From positions 496,001 to 560,000 of the forward strand of contig JASJOG010000076.1 in the NCBI GenBank assembly GCA_030142905.1: 64,000 nt of DNA, in the 5' to 3' direction. The translations under genes and the position numbers were made by a program. This DNA is from Heliopora coerulea. Its lineage: Eukaryota; Cnidaria; Anthozoa; Scleralcyonacea; Helioporidae. Positions 38,658 to 50,945 of this stretch are shown piece by piece. The stretch's first letter is position 1, and each line of letters starts with the position of its first letter. The notes under the pieces are model-generated. The model saw only the letters and a program-made list of their open reading frames with translations, did no database searches and was not told where the DNA came from.

Positions 38658-39130
38658 GATACGTATTTACGAAAAGCAGATAAAGTTCATTCTTTTTACA
38701 CCATTTTACAGCAGTCATCGCCATACGTTTTGAAAGAGAAAAACACTTGCACGTGGAAAGCGAAAACCACGAGGGTGGAAATTTTACGGCGACATTTTTG
38801 GCCGCCAATTTTGGCGAGAATATCAAAGCACGCTTGTAGTATTGTATAATTTTATGGAACGAAATCCTTCCAGATATGACGAAAAATTGAGTCCAGCCGG
38901 GCTACATATTGCATAGAATTCGCACTTTTTACATCCGTGTACTGTAAGGCTTTTCAATTTTCTAATTGTTTAGTACTCCTCAGTTTAGCGATCTCAAATT
39001 AAACCACACAAATTGTCGACGGAGCAACTGGTCACTCCTCAGGTCCTGGGGACAAGGACAAATTTCCGCGGTAGTTTATAAAAATCCGGTGTTTAACATG
39101 ATTTGATTCTTTTCTCTTTTAATTATTGCA
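38658..39130. promoter_or_regulatory. Bidirectional promoter region, TBL3 and AlbA_2 gene
   Basis: 473 bp separate the two divergent start codons, so the 5' UTRs and promoters of both genes must lie here. The stretch has more CpG and GC than neighbouring introns (for example GCGACATTTTTGGCCGCCAA near 38790). No TATA box is obvious. Shared regulation is inferred from the spacing only. Confidence 0.6.
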
Positions 39131-41142
39131 ATGTACCGTAGAGGAGATCGTTATTCTACAAAGAAAGGTCGAACTTATTTTTTTATATCACACCCGGGAC
39201 GGCCGGAGGGTAAATTTAAAGAGGTAATATTTCATTCGATAATCGATCCATCTCAATGTTTTATTCAAGCATTCTCGAACTAAATTTTTATCTATACTTC
39301 TTTCTTCGGCATGAACAGAAGATCAAGTAAGAAAATACACAGTGTATTGACTTTAAAGCATATGATTAATACAACTTATTTGTGAATGATGATCGTATTC
39401 ATGTCTTCAACTAATTTTTATTAAAATTATATTGAAATATTAAAATTATTTGTAAGAACTACATGTAATTTGCATAATGAAGATGATTTGACCTGAATTT
39501 CGACATTTGCCAATACTGAGCTTTGAATTTCAGATATTAAGCCAGTTGGTTCCAAAATTGTGGCTATTATAATCGAATTGTTGATTTCCAACGAGCTTTC
39601 ATGAGTTTTTCGTCAAACTTATGCGCTGAATGCACGAGCTCAGTCTTTCCTATTCTCCTTTTTTTAAGATGTGATATGTTCTGTTTCAGGCAATAGAAAC
39701 ATACGCTAATGCTCTAGTCAACACAAACGGTGGAATTTTAGTGTTTGGCATTGATGGAAAAGGTAACAGTAATTCTTAACCATCAAGTTAGAAGTCAGAA
39801 GAGAAAATGTTGTTATAAATGAAGCTATAGAATACTGACAGTATTTAAGTCGCTGACCTGTTCTTGAGTTCAATGAAAACCAAAGGTGGTGAAAATCAAG
39901 GACTACTGGCTTTTCAGATTTCCCACAATCACCAAATGAGTTAGTGATGGAACGTTAACAATGTAATTTATTTTTGTTCTACAATAATTCAAGTTCCTGG
40001 GAGAATATTTTATCTCTATTTTGTAACAAAAATTAAGGCCCAGCAGAGAATGTGTACAACAGCCATAAGTTCAAGTGTTTTAAAACATGTTCAATTCTAA
40101 TGTTTTGTTGCATCTTGCAACATTATCAGAGTGTGGAAAATTTTTATGACAAGCAGTATATATATTACATGCAAATGAGATAAGCTATAAAATTGCAAAT
40201 GATATAAGAGTAAGTATCACTAGCCGATCTCTTTATTTCATTTTAGAAACAGTGAGAGGTTTTGACATCACAAGGGAATTGGAAGACTTGTACAAGTGCT
40301 CATTTGATAGGGTTTTAAGAAATTTTAAACCCACAATACACCCCCATCAATACAGGTTATTATAATGTTTTCTAATACAGATCTATCAATGTCAAGTAAA
40401 AAGTTAATATTAAATCTGTTTAACAACTTTGGTTATATTAATTTCAAAATTTTATTTCAGTTTCATCTCCTGTGTAACTTATTAGATAAGAATTTCACCA
40501 GATTATACAGTGAAGTTTAAAATAAACTTCCCATTCTGCTTATAGGTAGTATGGAAAGTAAGTATATGATAAGAAAATATAAGTATAATATTACCCTCCG
40601 TTATTTTACCTAATGCAGACTAGATGTTTTACACCTCAACCAACAACAAGCGATCTTTGAAATCCGGATTTCTGCAGGGGACACAACTGAGATTTATGAG
40701 AATGCAAATCATGAGGTAAAATCCATACTTTTTCTCTGTTTCCAGTGAGGAATGTCTGAGTTGTGAAGTCAAAATTTTCCAATTTTCCAATTTAGATGTA
40801 TGTTGTACGAGACAAGAGGTTGTATGGACCTTTATTTCCATGTGAAATAGCACAGATTGTATTGCAAAAGTACAAGGAGGTAAGCTAGTACTTCAAGAAT
40901 ATACTTGTCAAAATTATGTACTGAACTATGAGGTGAACAACTAATATACAAAAGTGTTCTTGTTTTTATATGCTTAAAAACTCTTCTTTCATTAATAAAA
41001 TGGACAGGAAATTTCAACCCTACTCCAAGAAAATTTAGCTCCATCTTCTACCTTGCCACACAAACCAGATGAAAATGGTGAAGAAGAAAGTCAGGAGCAA
41101 TTACGGAAAAAGATAAAAGTGAATCATGTTACATGGCCTTAG
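39131..41142 (+). CDS. Short Schlafen-like AlbA_2 domain protein, 6 exons
   Basis: Exons 39131-39223, 39690-39762, 40247-40355, 40619-40715, 40796-40879 and 41008-41142, all GT..AG with closing phases, give 196 residues. Residues about 28-63 (EGKFKEAIETYANALVNTNG, GILVFGIDGKG, then TVRGFDI) match the AlbA_2 pattern of Schlafen and Schlafen-like 1 proteins, where an E..E..K..ALANT.GG.L..GI..+G.V.G core forms the nucleic-acid-processing fold. Residues 125-152 (MYVVRDKRLYGPL onwards) resemble the Y.R.......G sequence that closes this domain in SLFNL1. The C-terminus is acidic then basic (EEESQEQLRKKIK). There is no P-loop helicase part. An in-frame TGA 27 bp upstream supports the start. Catalytic function is not shown: the Schlafen active-site acids cannot be placed confidently. 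Candidate poly(A) signals lie at 41432 and 41457. Confidence 0.8.
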
Positions 41143-41617
41143 CCATTCTCACTAGGAGAGAACAATACAAGAGGCTGCACATATTGTGTTATAATTTCTA
41201 AGATTTATTGTTTGTTGTTTATACTTGTAAATTGATATTTGACAATTATCAAAGAAGTTTATATTTACATAAAGTTAAAGAACAAAGAAAAATTCATTAT
41301 TATAGCATTATGCTATTTTAAACATATAAAAGGTCATCATATATATCTATAATTAAATTCATTAAACATGCCATCTTGGTTTGCAAAGCAACTTATTTAA
41401 TGAAAGTTTACTGTAAGTACATTATTAATATAATAAAAGATATACCATAAATTTGAATAAAAAGAGCTTGACTGAGAAGGCAAGAATGATACAGAATGGG
41501 TAACAGATCTAAAATCCTTGCAAGGTTAATGTAGAAAATTTCATACAATCTACAAGATTTTTAAAAATTTGATGACTTAGAAATTCTATGATACACCTTC
41601 AGACAAATTGCTGATAA
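41143..41617. other. Convergent 3' region between the AlbA_2 and THEG-like genes
   Basis: 475 bp of AT-rich sequence between two converging stop codons. AATAAA occurs on the + strand near 41432 and 41457. TTTATT near 41213 could be the minus-strand signal for the THEG-like gene, in which case the two transcripts would overlap at their ends. Nothing else is seen. Confidence 0.5.
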
Positions 41618-44600
41618 TTAATTACTGGCAGCCAATTTCTTCTGTTTAACTTTTCTTGGCAGAGGTACACATAGCTCTTGTGTTCTTGGAGTTGACTGAG
41701 CATGCTTGGCAGCTGAAGAAACTTTGTATGCATTGTCATCATAATGATCAATAAATTGACTCCTGCTCTTTGGTCGAGCCAATTGTTGGATCCTGAGGGA
41801 AGGCAAAGCCTTCAGAGTCGTCTCAGAGATTGTCCATTGCACATCACGACATTCTTTGTAACCTCCAGGAGTTCTCCTTGGCAGGGAAAGTCGTAAAATG
41901 TGGTCTGTGGGTGATGCTCTTTTGGTAGCACTAGTAACACGGGAATGCCACTCACTCCAATCCCAAAGGCTTTGATTTGTGGGAAGAGCAACTGAATTTT
42001 TGTGTCGTGCTAGGGTTTCAACTCTTTTAGATGGGTTAGCAGATTTTGCTCCAGCAGTCACAATAGAAAAAACACTTTTTGGTGGTTCGTAATCTTTGTG
42101 GAAAGGCTTTGGGTGGGATAGTGATTCTAGTCTATTAGTTGGAGAAGCTTTCATTGCTGCTGGAGAAACTTGCCAAATTGGGTTGGGCCTGCAAAAACAG
42201 GTATATATTTTAACAATGTACAAATTACTGTGTCCATTATGTTATTTCAGAAATGATCCATATTCCTTTAGAACAAAAACATAAATCATGCTTTTCCTAG
42301 ACATTCATGACCAATATAGAAACTAACCCTGAAATTACTTAATGTGTTTATGTGTTCAATTAGCAGTATGTTTTCCATGAAAATAAATAAATGGAAGTTT
42401 TCTACCAACTGCTATTTTGACAGTGACATATTGCAATTCCCAAGTAAGCCTACCAGTACTTTATTGAGCTGCCTTGAACACTCAAAATGTTTTTCAGTAA
42501 ATCTCCATATCTGAACAAGTCTACTTTTAAGTTAATAAATATTTTGGTAACTACTTTTACAGAGCATTTTACTTGACACCATACCTCCCACGCTAATGTT
42601 CTTAACAAAAGAATTTTGATCCTCTTTTCTTGTCAAACATGCTGACATGGCTGCCACATATTTTGTCTCTTAATTTGTTTCTTAGGCTGTTACTAGGAAC
42701 AAAACTACCATTTTGTCTGATGGACATTTATTATAATATTATTATGAAGTGTTGCCAAGTCTGGTTATCAATTGTAATTAGACTAAATTTGGATTAAACA
42801 ATATGGAAGATCTTTTCCAGGAAACAGCCCCATCCAGTTGAAAGTTTGTGAGAGTTTTATTATGACAGTGATCTCAAACACTCAGATCACTGAAAGTAAA
42901 GAAGGATTTTTTTCCTCTACTAAAAACGAAAGGAATGGTTTGATTTCTATCACAAGAATAAAAAAGAACCAATTAGAAACTTTAAATTTCTAAGTTTTCT
43001 GAGACAACATGCTTTAGTCCCCCTGCATACATATATCTTCACCTAATTACCTAACTCACTACTGGAAAAAAAATGTTCAGCATGTTCTTAATGTAATCTT
43101 ACCTATCTCCAACATATTCTTTTGGTAGGCTTTTTGGTTTAATCAGTTCACTGAGTCTGGGTGATAAATCTTTCAAAATATAAAAAGTAACATGACTGAC
43201 ATAGATCAATGGTCAACATTCCATTCCATTTTCACAATGAAGAGAATGAGAGATATAATAGTTTAAAAAAGCCAGAAAAATGAGTCTTGATGTCAAATTT
43301 AACTAACTGACAAGAAATTGAACATTCATCAGAATGCAAAAATTGAGATATTTTGATATTTATCTAACCACCCATCCCCAAGGCATGTTGCCTGAATGAA
43401 TGGAAGCTTGGCAATATTTTTGCCATTATCACCAACCCTCTGTGCATGAAGGCAAAATGGGGACAAAAGTTGATTTATCAAATACAGTAAAAACAGTTCA
43501 CACAAATCCTTCTTGGATATTATGTCAACATCATCTGAGTCTTGGTAGCTTAATGGTTAGGGCATCTCACCAGTCTTCACAAGGTTGAGGGTTAGGTTCC
43601 TGTTTGGGGCTCAGAAATCATTTTTCTATGGTTAGAGTTTGATCAACATCCAACAAACATCAATTAACATCATTACTGTATTTTAACCAGTTCACTGGCT
43701 GCTGCACAGTAATTTCTTATTGTTTATGTTGAAGCAATAAGTTCTGCATACAGCAGCCCTGAGCTATATAATTATAAACTGACACATTTTGCCACACTCA
43801 CTTGCTACTGTTGTTGAGGATGGCTTTGTCCAGTCCTTTGCTATTTTACAATCCCAATACACTGATCTCCTTAAATTTGTGATGTTTAACAAGTCAGTTA
43901 TTAACCACCACATAAATTACTGCTTTCATTTAATTTAACAACTCAAAATTCCACAATCCACTACTTAATTTTACAGAAAATTAAAAGGGAATCTTTGTAG
44001 GAAATATGTACAGTGTATGTAATGTATATGTCGAGCTAAAAATTAGCATTTTCTCCTCTCCCTCTCACTATCAACCTATCCCAGGGCAATCTTGCTTTGT
44101 GATGTCCCTCTTCTCCATTGGCAACAACAAAAATTACACAAATGACAACATTCAGGTAGATAACATCATGTTAACCTTTGGATTGTTTTTTATATTCTAT
44201 ATTATCACTACACCATAATTTAACCCCCCCTTGCTTTGGATCCCAGGTGCAGTGGCCCTCCTGCATACACTATTCCATGCCACAGGTCCAGTTTGGTTCC
44301 TACCGGCCAAATGGACACGCATGTAAGTTAGCCAAAATGACTTTAGATTTTTGGTGATAAAATTTTCTATTTGTACCTCCCCCCCAGCTAGCTGTAAAAT
44401 TCTTCAAACAATTATCATATTTGTCATTCATTAAAGTTAATTGCCTACTTATTTTTCTGTCCTATTATATTTCGCGTGTTAGGATATAAAACATAAAAAA
44501 TCAGACAATATTTTACAACTAGTTATGTATAATTACACCAACAAACAATAAAAGCTTGGGGCGAAGGAAATAGGCTCTGAAGATGTCAAAACGTTTCCCA

Positions 44601-45310
44601 GAGTTCTATTGTTTTAGTAAATGGATTTCGACTCAGGTCACGGGTGAACGAAGAACACTTGAGTTTATGTTTGCGTAATGTCTACAGGCTACAGAGAAGA
44701 AATTAATATTTTTTTCTTGGATGAATGCAAACGAATTCTTACAACTGAAACGTAATTAACCTGTAGAAAAAAGAAAACAAAACTGATAAAAATACATTAA
44801 GAAGGTTTCGTTGAATTGCATTACATTGATTGCGCGAAATGAGACTTGACGACAAATGAGTGACAAGTTGTGACAAAGTCAGAGTTGGAATATAATCATA
44901 AGAGTTCATTGCTTGGCAAGATTTTTTTCTCCCCAAAACAAACTTTTCTTTCACTATCATCATGCTAATTTCCCTTTCTAACACAAATGTTAGCAATTCT
45001 TCACCAGCTTAGATATAAGTAGAATTAATTTGGTTTTAACACGAGCAATTATAGACTTACTTGTCTTCGATGAATCCGTCTGGAAGAGATTTTGGCTTAG
45101 AAAGTACGTCAATCCTTCGCAGCGACGCTGCTAAATGACAGAAGACGTTGCAAGAATTACCAACAGCGAAGTTTTAATAATCATATTCTTAGCTACTACA
45201 ATTGAAAAAAATAATATCTTACCTTCCGTAGCCATGGAATTTAGTCCGAGCTCGATCAAAGGTTGACTAATCTTTTGATTAGCTTGAATGGCCTCGAATT
45301 TCCTTAACAT
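41618..45310 (-). CDS. THEG/SPMAP2-like sperm microtubule-associated repeat protein
   Basis: Exons (minus strand) 45223-45310, 45061-45130, 43103-43195 and 41618-42188 give 273 residues. About seven THEG repeats of the form x-R-x-x-x-L-x-x-P-K are visible: RRIDVLSKPKSLPDGF, PRLSELIKPKSLPKEY, NRLESLSHPKPFHKDY, KRVETLARHK, DHILRLSLPR, RIQQLARPKSRSQF and PRTQELCVP. Interspersed W-x-V/I-S-x-A/T segments (IWQVSPAAMKASP, VQWTISETTLKALP) are also typical. THEG/SPMAP2 proteins are associated with the sperm flagellar axoneme in mammals; the same role here is inferred. An in-frame TGA lies 27 bp upstream of the ATG. Exon 3 is the weak point: the frame closes only with the acceptor at 43196-43197, whereas the acceptor at 43170-43171 breaks it. 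A missed small exon in the 1.9-kb intron is an alternative. Confidence 0.8.
43537..43665 (+). mobile_element. tRNA-derived SINE, copy 1
   Basis: GAGTCTTGGTAGCTTAATGG TTAGGGC resembles a tRNA 5' half with an A box. About 50 bp later GAGGGTTAGGTTCCTG sits where the B box should be, followed by TTTGGGGCTCAGAAATCA. The same order appears at 61272-61400 with a cleaner B box. It lies in an intron of the THEG-like gene. The tail boundary is uncertain. Confidence 0.7.
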
Positions 45311-45537
45311 TCTGAATCTGTTGTCGAGGACGCGTCACACTGCCTAGCAACGAGCGCCGTGATTTACGAGTACTTCCGATGCCTTGCCGACTTTATTCAA
45401 ACAAACATGGCCGCTTATAAATAATTTTAAAAAAAAATATTCAAGTAAGTTCCGCTAACCTTCGACACAGTTATTCACAATATATTGCGCTTTTGACAGT
45501 GAGGTGACCATAGTCATATCGGAAGCAAACCATAAAC
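45311..45537. promoter_or_regulatory. Bidirectional promoter region, THEG-like and LACTB2
   Basis: Only 227 bp separate the divergent start codons. The part nearest the THEG-like gene is GC-richer with several CpGs (GAGGACGCGTCACACTGCC, GAGCGCCGTG). There is no obvious TATA box. Co-expression of a sperm-type gene with a mitochondrial RNase would be unexpected and is not shown by the sequence. Confidence 0.6.
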
Positions 45538-48500
45538 ATGGGAGACTTAATTTCCAAACTTTGGTTTTCCAAATCTGGACTGGTCAGTTTGCCAGCAGTG
45601 GAACAACTTTCTCCTCGTGTTATAAGAATCCTGGGCTGTAACCCAGGCCCAATGACGTTGCAAGGGACGAATACTTATCTTGTTGGAACTGGTCAGAGGT
45701 AAGTTTAACCAGTACTAAATTGTACAGGGTTGAGAGCAGAACTAGGGGGGTGGGGTAGTGAAGGGCAAATTGCTGAGCAGCCACCCCTTTAGAAAGCTTA
45801 ACTCTTTTGACTTTACCCCCTTTCAGAAATCCTGGTTGTGCCCCCGTTGTACTGATCAATTTAAACCAGTGGTGGCATGAGACTCCTGAGTGGATGGGGA
45901 GACCATATGGGGTCTAAGGGTACAGCCCTGGAAAACTGTGAAGGCCGTATCACTTCGAGAGAACAACTCTTACCACAGCTTTTCCTATTTTACAAGGTAA
46001 CATCCCCTTTCATGATTTTCTAGCAAAATACACAATACGAAAAAGCAAAGATCCACAGACATCACTCACCCAATCCTTACCCCAACCCACCTCTTCCTCA
46101 ATGTTGTCTTCTCATATCTGGATAAATTAGGGGGGGAATCCACCATGGAAGAAAGTGAAGTGATGATTCCCCAGTCCCCCCTGTAGTTCTGCCAGTGAAA
46201 AAATAATCAAACCAACATATTAAAAACTGAATTAATTTCAACCTATTCTTGTAGTTTCATGCTGACCAAAGATAAAAAATCCAATCATTGTGGCTTTTTG
46301 TTTCAGGCGTGTTTTGATTGATGCTGGTGAAGGAGGGAAAGAGGAGTATATCAGAAACCTAAAACGTACTCTTGAAAGCTGCAATGCCACTTTACAGAAT
46401 ATAATCATAACACATTGGCATCCAGATCATACGGGAGGCATAAATGATGTTATCAATCAGTGCCCTTGTGGTATGTTGGAAAAGAAGGATAATTTACACA
46501 TTGTTCTTGTGTAATGTATTGTTCACAACTTGATGTATACATGTTCTTGTTTTTGTTTACACTGTTAGACAAGGACCTTAAAGTGATCAAACACCAGTTA
46601 GTTCCATTTAAAACAGAAGCCATTAAAGACAGTGATAAAACATATACCTACATCAAAGATAATGATGTCATAGAAACTGATGGTGCTACTTTGAAGCTTC
46701 TTCACACTCCTGGTCACAGCACAGATCACTTAGTGCTGGCCTTGCAAGAAGAAAATGTTGCATTTTCTGGAGACTGTGTCTTGGGACATGGAACTTCAGT
46801 GAGTTTTTGCTATATTTAGTCAGTGCTATTTCAGAATCATCCTCTTGGTTGTAGTAAAAAGAATTTGACTAACATCTAACTCAAAGATGTTTATTTATAC
46901 CATTAAGAAAAACTAGGTGTTAAGCATTAAGTGGTCATGGAATTATGTTAAGTTTAATTTGAGCTCATATAACACAATACATGTAGTTCCAGATATGTTA
47001 AAACTACTGTATATTATCTGCATAAAATAGATTTATATAAAATACATTTAAAGTGAGTTAAAAGTTTGCTTCTTTTAGCTCAGTATCTTCAGCCATACCA
47101 TAATATGTCTGAGCAAGTGTCAAAACCTGGCTACACTACTTGGTTGGTTGAAATTGCTTATTAAGTTATTCTAGATGTCAAATTACTCCAACTTTAAGGT
47201 CCCTAGTTGCTAATAACAGGCACTTGACTGGTACTATAATTACTGTACTTTGTTTATGGAGTTATATCCAATGTCTATCCACATCAGTGCATGAGAAACA
47301 TTTATCTAATCAACCCATTAATGGGCAAGAATACACTTTGGAATTTTATTCAGCAGGGTAATGCACCTGTCCCTTAATGGGGTGACTTACCCTCCATCTT
47401 TCATAAACTGTTAGATCCTTTTTTTAGGTTTTTGAAGATCTTTATGACTATATGAATTCCCTTCATAAAATTCGTGCTTTGAAAAGTGATCATCTATACC
47501 CAGGTCATGGTGCTGTTGTCAACCAGGTTGAAGAAAAGCTGAGTGAATACATCAATCATAGGAACTTAAGGGAAAATCAGGTGAGGAATTAATAACTTTT
47601 ATAACTCCTCATCCTAGACCACTCCTCTAATCTTGGTAAATGTGTCTGATATTGGAAAGGAATGATGGACCATACTAAAAATTCTCTGCATGAGAAAGAG
47701 TTAGTTCAGAGGTTGCTGGATCCAACTATTCAAGAAATAATTGCTGGTATTAATTAAACCTGGTTGAAATTGAATATTATACTGATTTAGTTCTTTAACA
47801 CCATTTGACATCATTTTCCCAGTGCAAGGCAAAATGTGTGCACTGGATTTTATGTTAGTTTATAGAGTTGTACAACCTACAGTATTGAAATTACTGAGGT
47901 TATCTTCATGTTACTGTCTGTCAGATTGGTTGATATCTTAATTTATACATTTTTGATAACTAGCTGTTTAACTGCCTTGTGCATCTTCTGAAGGTGCAAG
48001 AAGCCATTTGAATATACCTTCCCTGAACCTTAACCTACTTCTACCTGACCTTATTATGGCTCAATTGCACAAATACAGTGCCACAATGCATTATTATACA
48101 CAGTCTCAATCCAATGTCTGGAATTCAATTCAGTTTTACTCTTTGTTGCACACTATGCATGTATAATGTTGCAATGTAGGTTCATACAATTGATCTATTT
48201 CTAATTCTAGTCTTAAGTATAACTTCCAATTTAATAATTTTTTTTAAGGACCAATAATTAAACTAAATCTGTGGCAACACCTGTGGTGATGGTAAATTCA
48301 TTTTCCACTGCTACTGCAGGGTTGTTCTGTCGTTAACTTTGAAGCTTAATTTGTGTATGTATAAATCTCTTAAAAGATTTTGCAAGTGCTCCACAACAAC
48401 AAAGGACATCCTCTTACAGCCACGGATATTGTGAAGAAGGTTTACAGGGTGAGTTAAAGTTTTATGCAATAATCTGAATTCAGGTAGACGAACGATCTTC

Positions 48501-49957
48501 AAGCTCGATACTCAGAAAATGATTTGATCCCCATCTGGGGCTCAGAAATCATTTTTTGAGTATCGAGCTTGAAGATCGTTCGTCTACCTTATGATATCCA
48601 AGCTCTCACATTTCTCAAACATCAAACTGAATCTGAATTCACTTCAACAATATTCCAGCAAGACAAGGGTTGACGTGCTGCTATTTAAAAACAGGAGATC
48701 AAGGTTCCTTTTCTCTCAAAAGTGTGTTTTGGGTATTGAGTTTCATGCTTGTTAAAATTTAGGGTACCTTTGTGACATTAAACACTGTCAGGTTTTTTTG
48801 TAGCATGTTTGACATGGTTAAAGAAAATATCCCACTGCATTAGCCAGAGTATTAATTACCCCTCTATTAAGCCAGATTTTGGTAAAATTTTACTTCAGGG
48901 CAAAACATTAATGTTTTGTATGCAGTAATAATTATAGTACTTTTGTGGGATGCACTACATAAATTAGTTGACAGCTTTACATGGTGTGCTATTCACCACA
49001 GGTGGTACACAGTACAACACAAAAGTGATATTATAATTATACACACATGAATAGTTATATTATCACTATGAAAACTTTTAAGGAAAACAATCAATGCATT
49101 GTTTTGTTAGAGAAAACCACTAAAGAAACCTGTTACTAATTACCTAATTTTTGCAACTTGATATAATGCTTTGCTTATTTGAACAAGACAATCACAGTAC
49201 CTTCATGTGCTTTCCTTTAGAGTACCCCAGCAAACCTATACAAGGCAGCTGAGCAGAATGTAAAACAACACTTGAAGAAACTTGAGAAAGAACAAAAGAT
49301 ATGTAAGTTGAATAGGTTGCTATGTGCTACCAGTAATGTCTTGTAAGATCAGGATATTTCTGTTAATATCACGAATTGTGTGGTGTATGTAACAAGCAGA
49401 GAATGTTTACAATAATAATGTTCCATCTGACAGTATAGATGTTATTAGTGTAGTACATATGCACTACTGTAAACTCTTCCCCATTACTTAACATACAGAT
49501 CATATTTTGAAGAAAGGTCTACAGTAAGTGTATCTTTTAACCCTATGGCAGCATGCTACAAAAAGTTGGACACTTGAAATAAATTGAAATGCACTGTCAA
49601 CAGAAAAACAGATTATGACAAAAACTCTCCATATAATTTTGTCTACTTGGTATTGAAGTTTCATAAACCATTTATGTCTGCATAGGTACCAACCTATATT
49701 TTAATTTTCACTTAAAATTAAAAGAATTCAAGTATTTTTGTCCAACCATTTCTCATCATACCCATCTGAGATAGAAGTCATCTCACTCAGTACCACCAGC
49801 AATATCATCACCATAAAAATATCTGTAATCAAGTAACAAAAACCATGCAGTCTTTTCAAGTGTTGCATAAATATCTTTTACAACTGTTTTAGCACAAGTA
49901 TCAGCAACCAATGGTGGGAATAAAGAAAGTCAAGTTGAATGGATTAGTCACTTATAA
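45538..49957 (+). CDS. LACTB2, mitochondrial metallo-beta-lactamase-fold endoribonuclease
   Basis: Exons 45538-45698, 46307-46470, 46569-46798, 47428-47580, 48377-48448, 49221-49302 and 49893-49957, all GT..AG with closing phases, give 308 residues (human LACTB2 is 288). LACTB2 cleaves single-stranded RNA in the mitochondrial matrix using two Zn ions. Metal ligands are present: H90-x-H92-x-D94-H95 ([10 protein letters not shown]), H158 (HTPGHSTDH), D177 (FSGDCVLG) and H212 (YPGHG). N-terminal [19 protein letters not shown] and [12 protein letters not shown] are near-diagnostic of the family. The C-terminal winged-helix part is [17 protein letters not shown] and [20 protein letters not shown]. 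The last 21 residues (after EKEQKI) diverge from vertebrate forms. An in-frame TAG lies upstream of the ATG. It is divergent from the THEG-like gene and convergent with the EXT1-like pseudogene. Confidence 0.95.
47318..47400. repeat. Dispersed AT-rich repeat family, copy 1
   Basis: CCCATTAATGGGCAAGAATA CACTTTGGAATTTTATTCAG ... CTGTCCCTTAATGGGGTGAC. The same sequence order appears at 50818-50945 (+) and inverted at about 60080-60170. All three are intronic or intergenic near the EXT/LACTB2 genes. The ends are short inverted repeats around CCCATTAA, suggesting a MITE. Confidence 0.55.
48482..48589. repeat. Near-perfect 44-bp hairpin containing a SINE fragment
   Basis: Arms 48482-48525 and 48546-48589 differ at one base only. 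The loop and inner arm (GATCCCCATCTGGGGCTCAG AAATCATTTTT) are the B-box-proximal part of the SINE seen at 43537 and 61272. It begins 34 bp after the LACTB2 exon 5 donor, so the nascent intron can form a strong stem right behind the splice site. Confidence 0.85.
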
Positions 49958-50503
49958 CATTTTATGACTGTTCCTAATGCATTTATGTATTGAAACTAAT
50001 CATATAACCACTGGCTCCATGTACTGATTTACTGCAACTCTAAGTACTGAAATAGTCTCTCCATATGAAATCAGAAAATCTGTGATTCATAATACTAGAA
50101 TGTCATCATTCAATGAAAGGTGGTTGTATTGCAAATTAATACATAATCTGAACACCAAGTAAATCTAACTACTGTCCACAACAAATGCCAGTTTAGAGTA
50201 AAATAACAGGACATAACCAAATATGTCTGTCATTAGTTGGAAACATACATTCCTAACAACATACTTGATTGGAGCTGTGCATTGTCTAGTCCTTGATTCA
50301 TCATACTTCAAGATTTTGATTGGTGGTAGCCTTGTTGCATGAGCTACTAAAAAATTTAGTGAAATATCTTAACAACCATCATACTTCAGTATCCTACGCT
50401 GATTCACTTTGGGAAAATACTCCGAGTACAAGTGAGTGTAGTACCTAAACACACAAAAGGCAATCAAGGTGAAGAGAAGGGAGATATTGTTCTAGCACGG
50501 TTC

Positions 50504-50575
50504 AATGGTTGATTGTGGATTGGAAATGGTTGATTGTGGATTGGAAATGGTTGATTGTGGATTGGAAATGGTAGT
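50504..50575. repeat. 21-bp tandem repeat, three copies
   Basis: The unit ATGGTTGATTGTGGATTGGAA starts at 505, 526 and 547 (+50000) and a partial copy follows. The copies are essentially identical. It lies just upstream, on the minus strand, of the last exon of the EXT1-like pseudogene. Confidence 0.9.
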
Positions 50576-50817
50576 ATCATCAAGTGATCATGGCACCCTG
50601 GTGGACAGCTAGTGGAAAATGGCATTAGCGTTGGTGAGTGGTAGCATGTGACTGGTATACAGTTTATGTATACTGCAACAGTTGAATGGTTAATTAGAAA
50701 CAGCTGAAAAAATTCGATATTATTTACATATACATTGCATTCATATTATGCCTCAATTTTCCCAAATGATTGGGAACAAAAGGAAAATGCTTTACAGAAG
50801 TCACATAAACTAGGTGG

Positions 50818-50945
50818 AAATTCAATTCATTAAGGGGCAAGGGTACACTTTGTTATCTTACTCTGGCTAATGCCAGACAATTTTACTCATCAAAGGGATG
50901 AGCCATGTCCTTTAGTTAATAGAAGTCTGATTTAGGTTTATGGGT
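50818..50945. repeat. Dispersed AT-rich repeat family, copy 2
   Basis: TTCATTAAGGGGCAAGGGTA CACTTTGTTATC ... TTTTACTCATCAAAGGGATG AGCCATGTCC. Clearly the same as the inverted copy at about 60080-60170 (ATCAAGGGGCAGGGCTCATCC on the + strand there). Confidence 0.6.
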
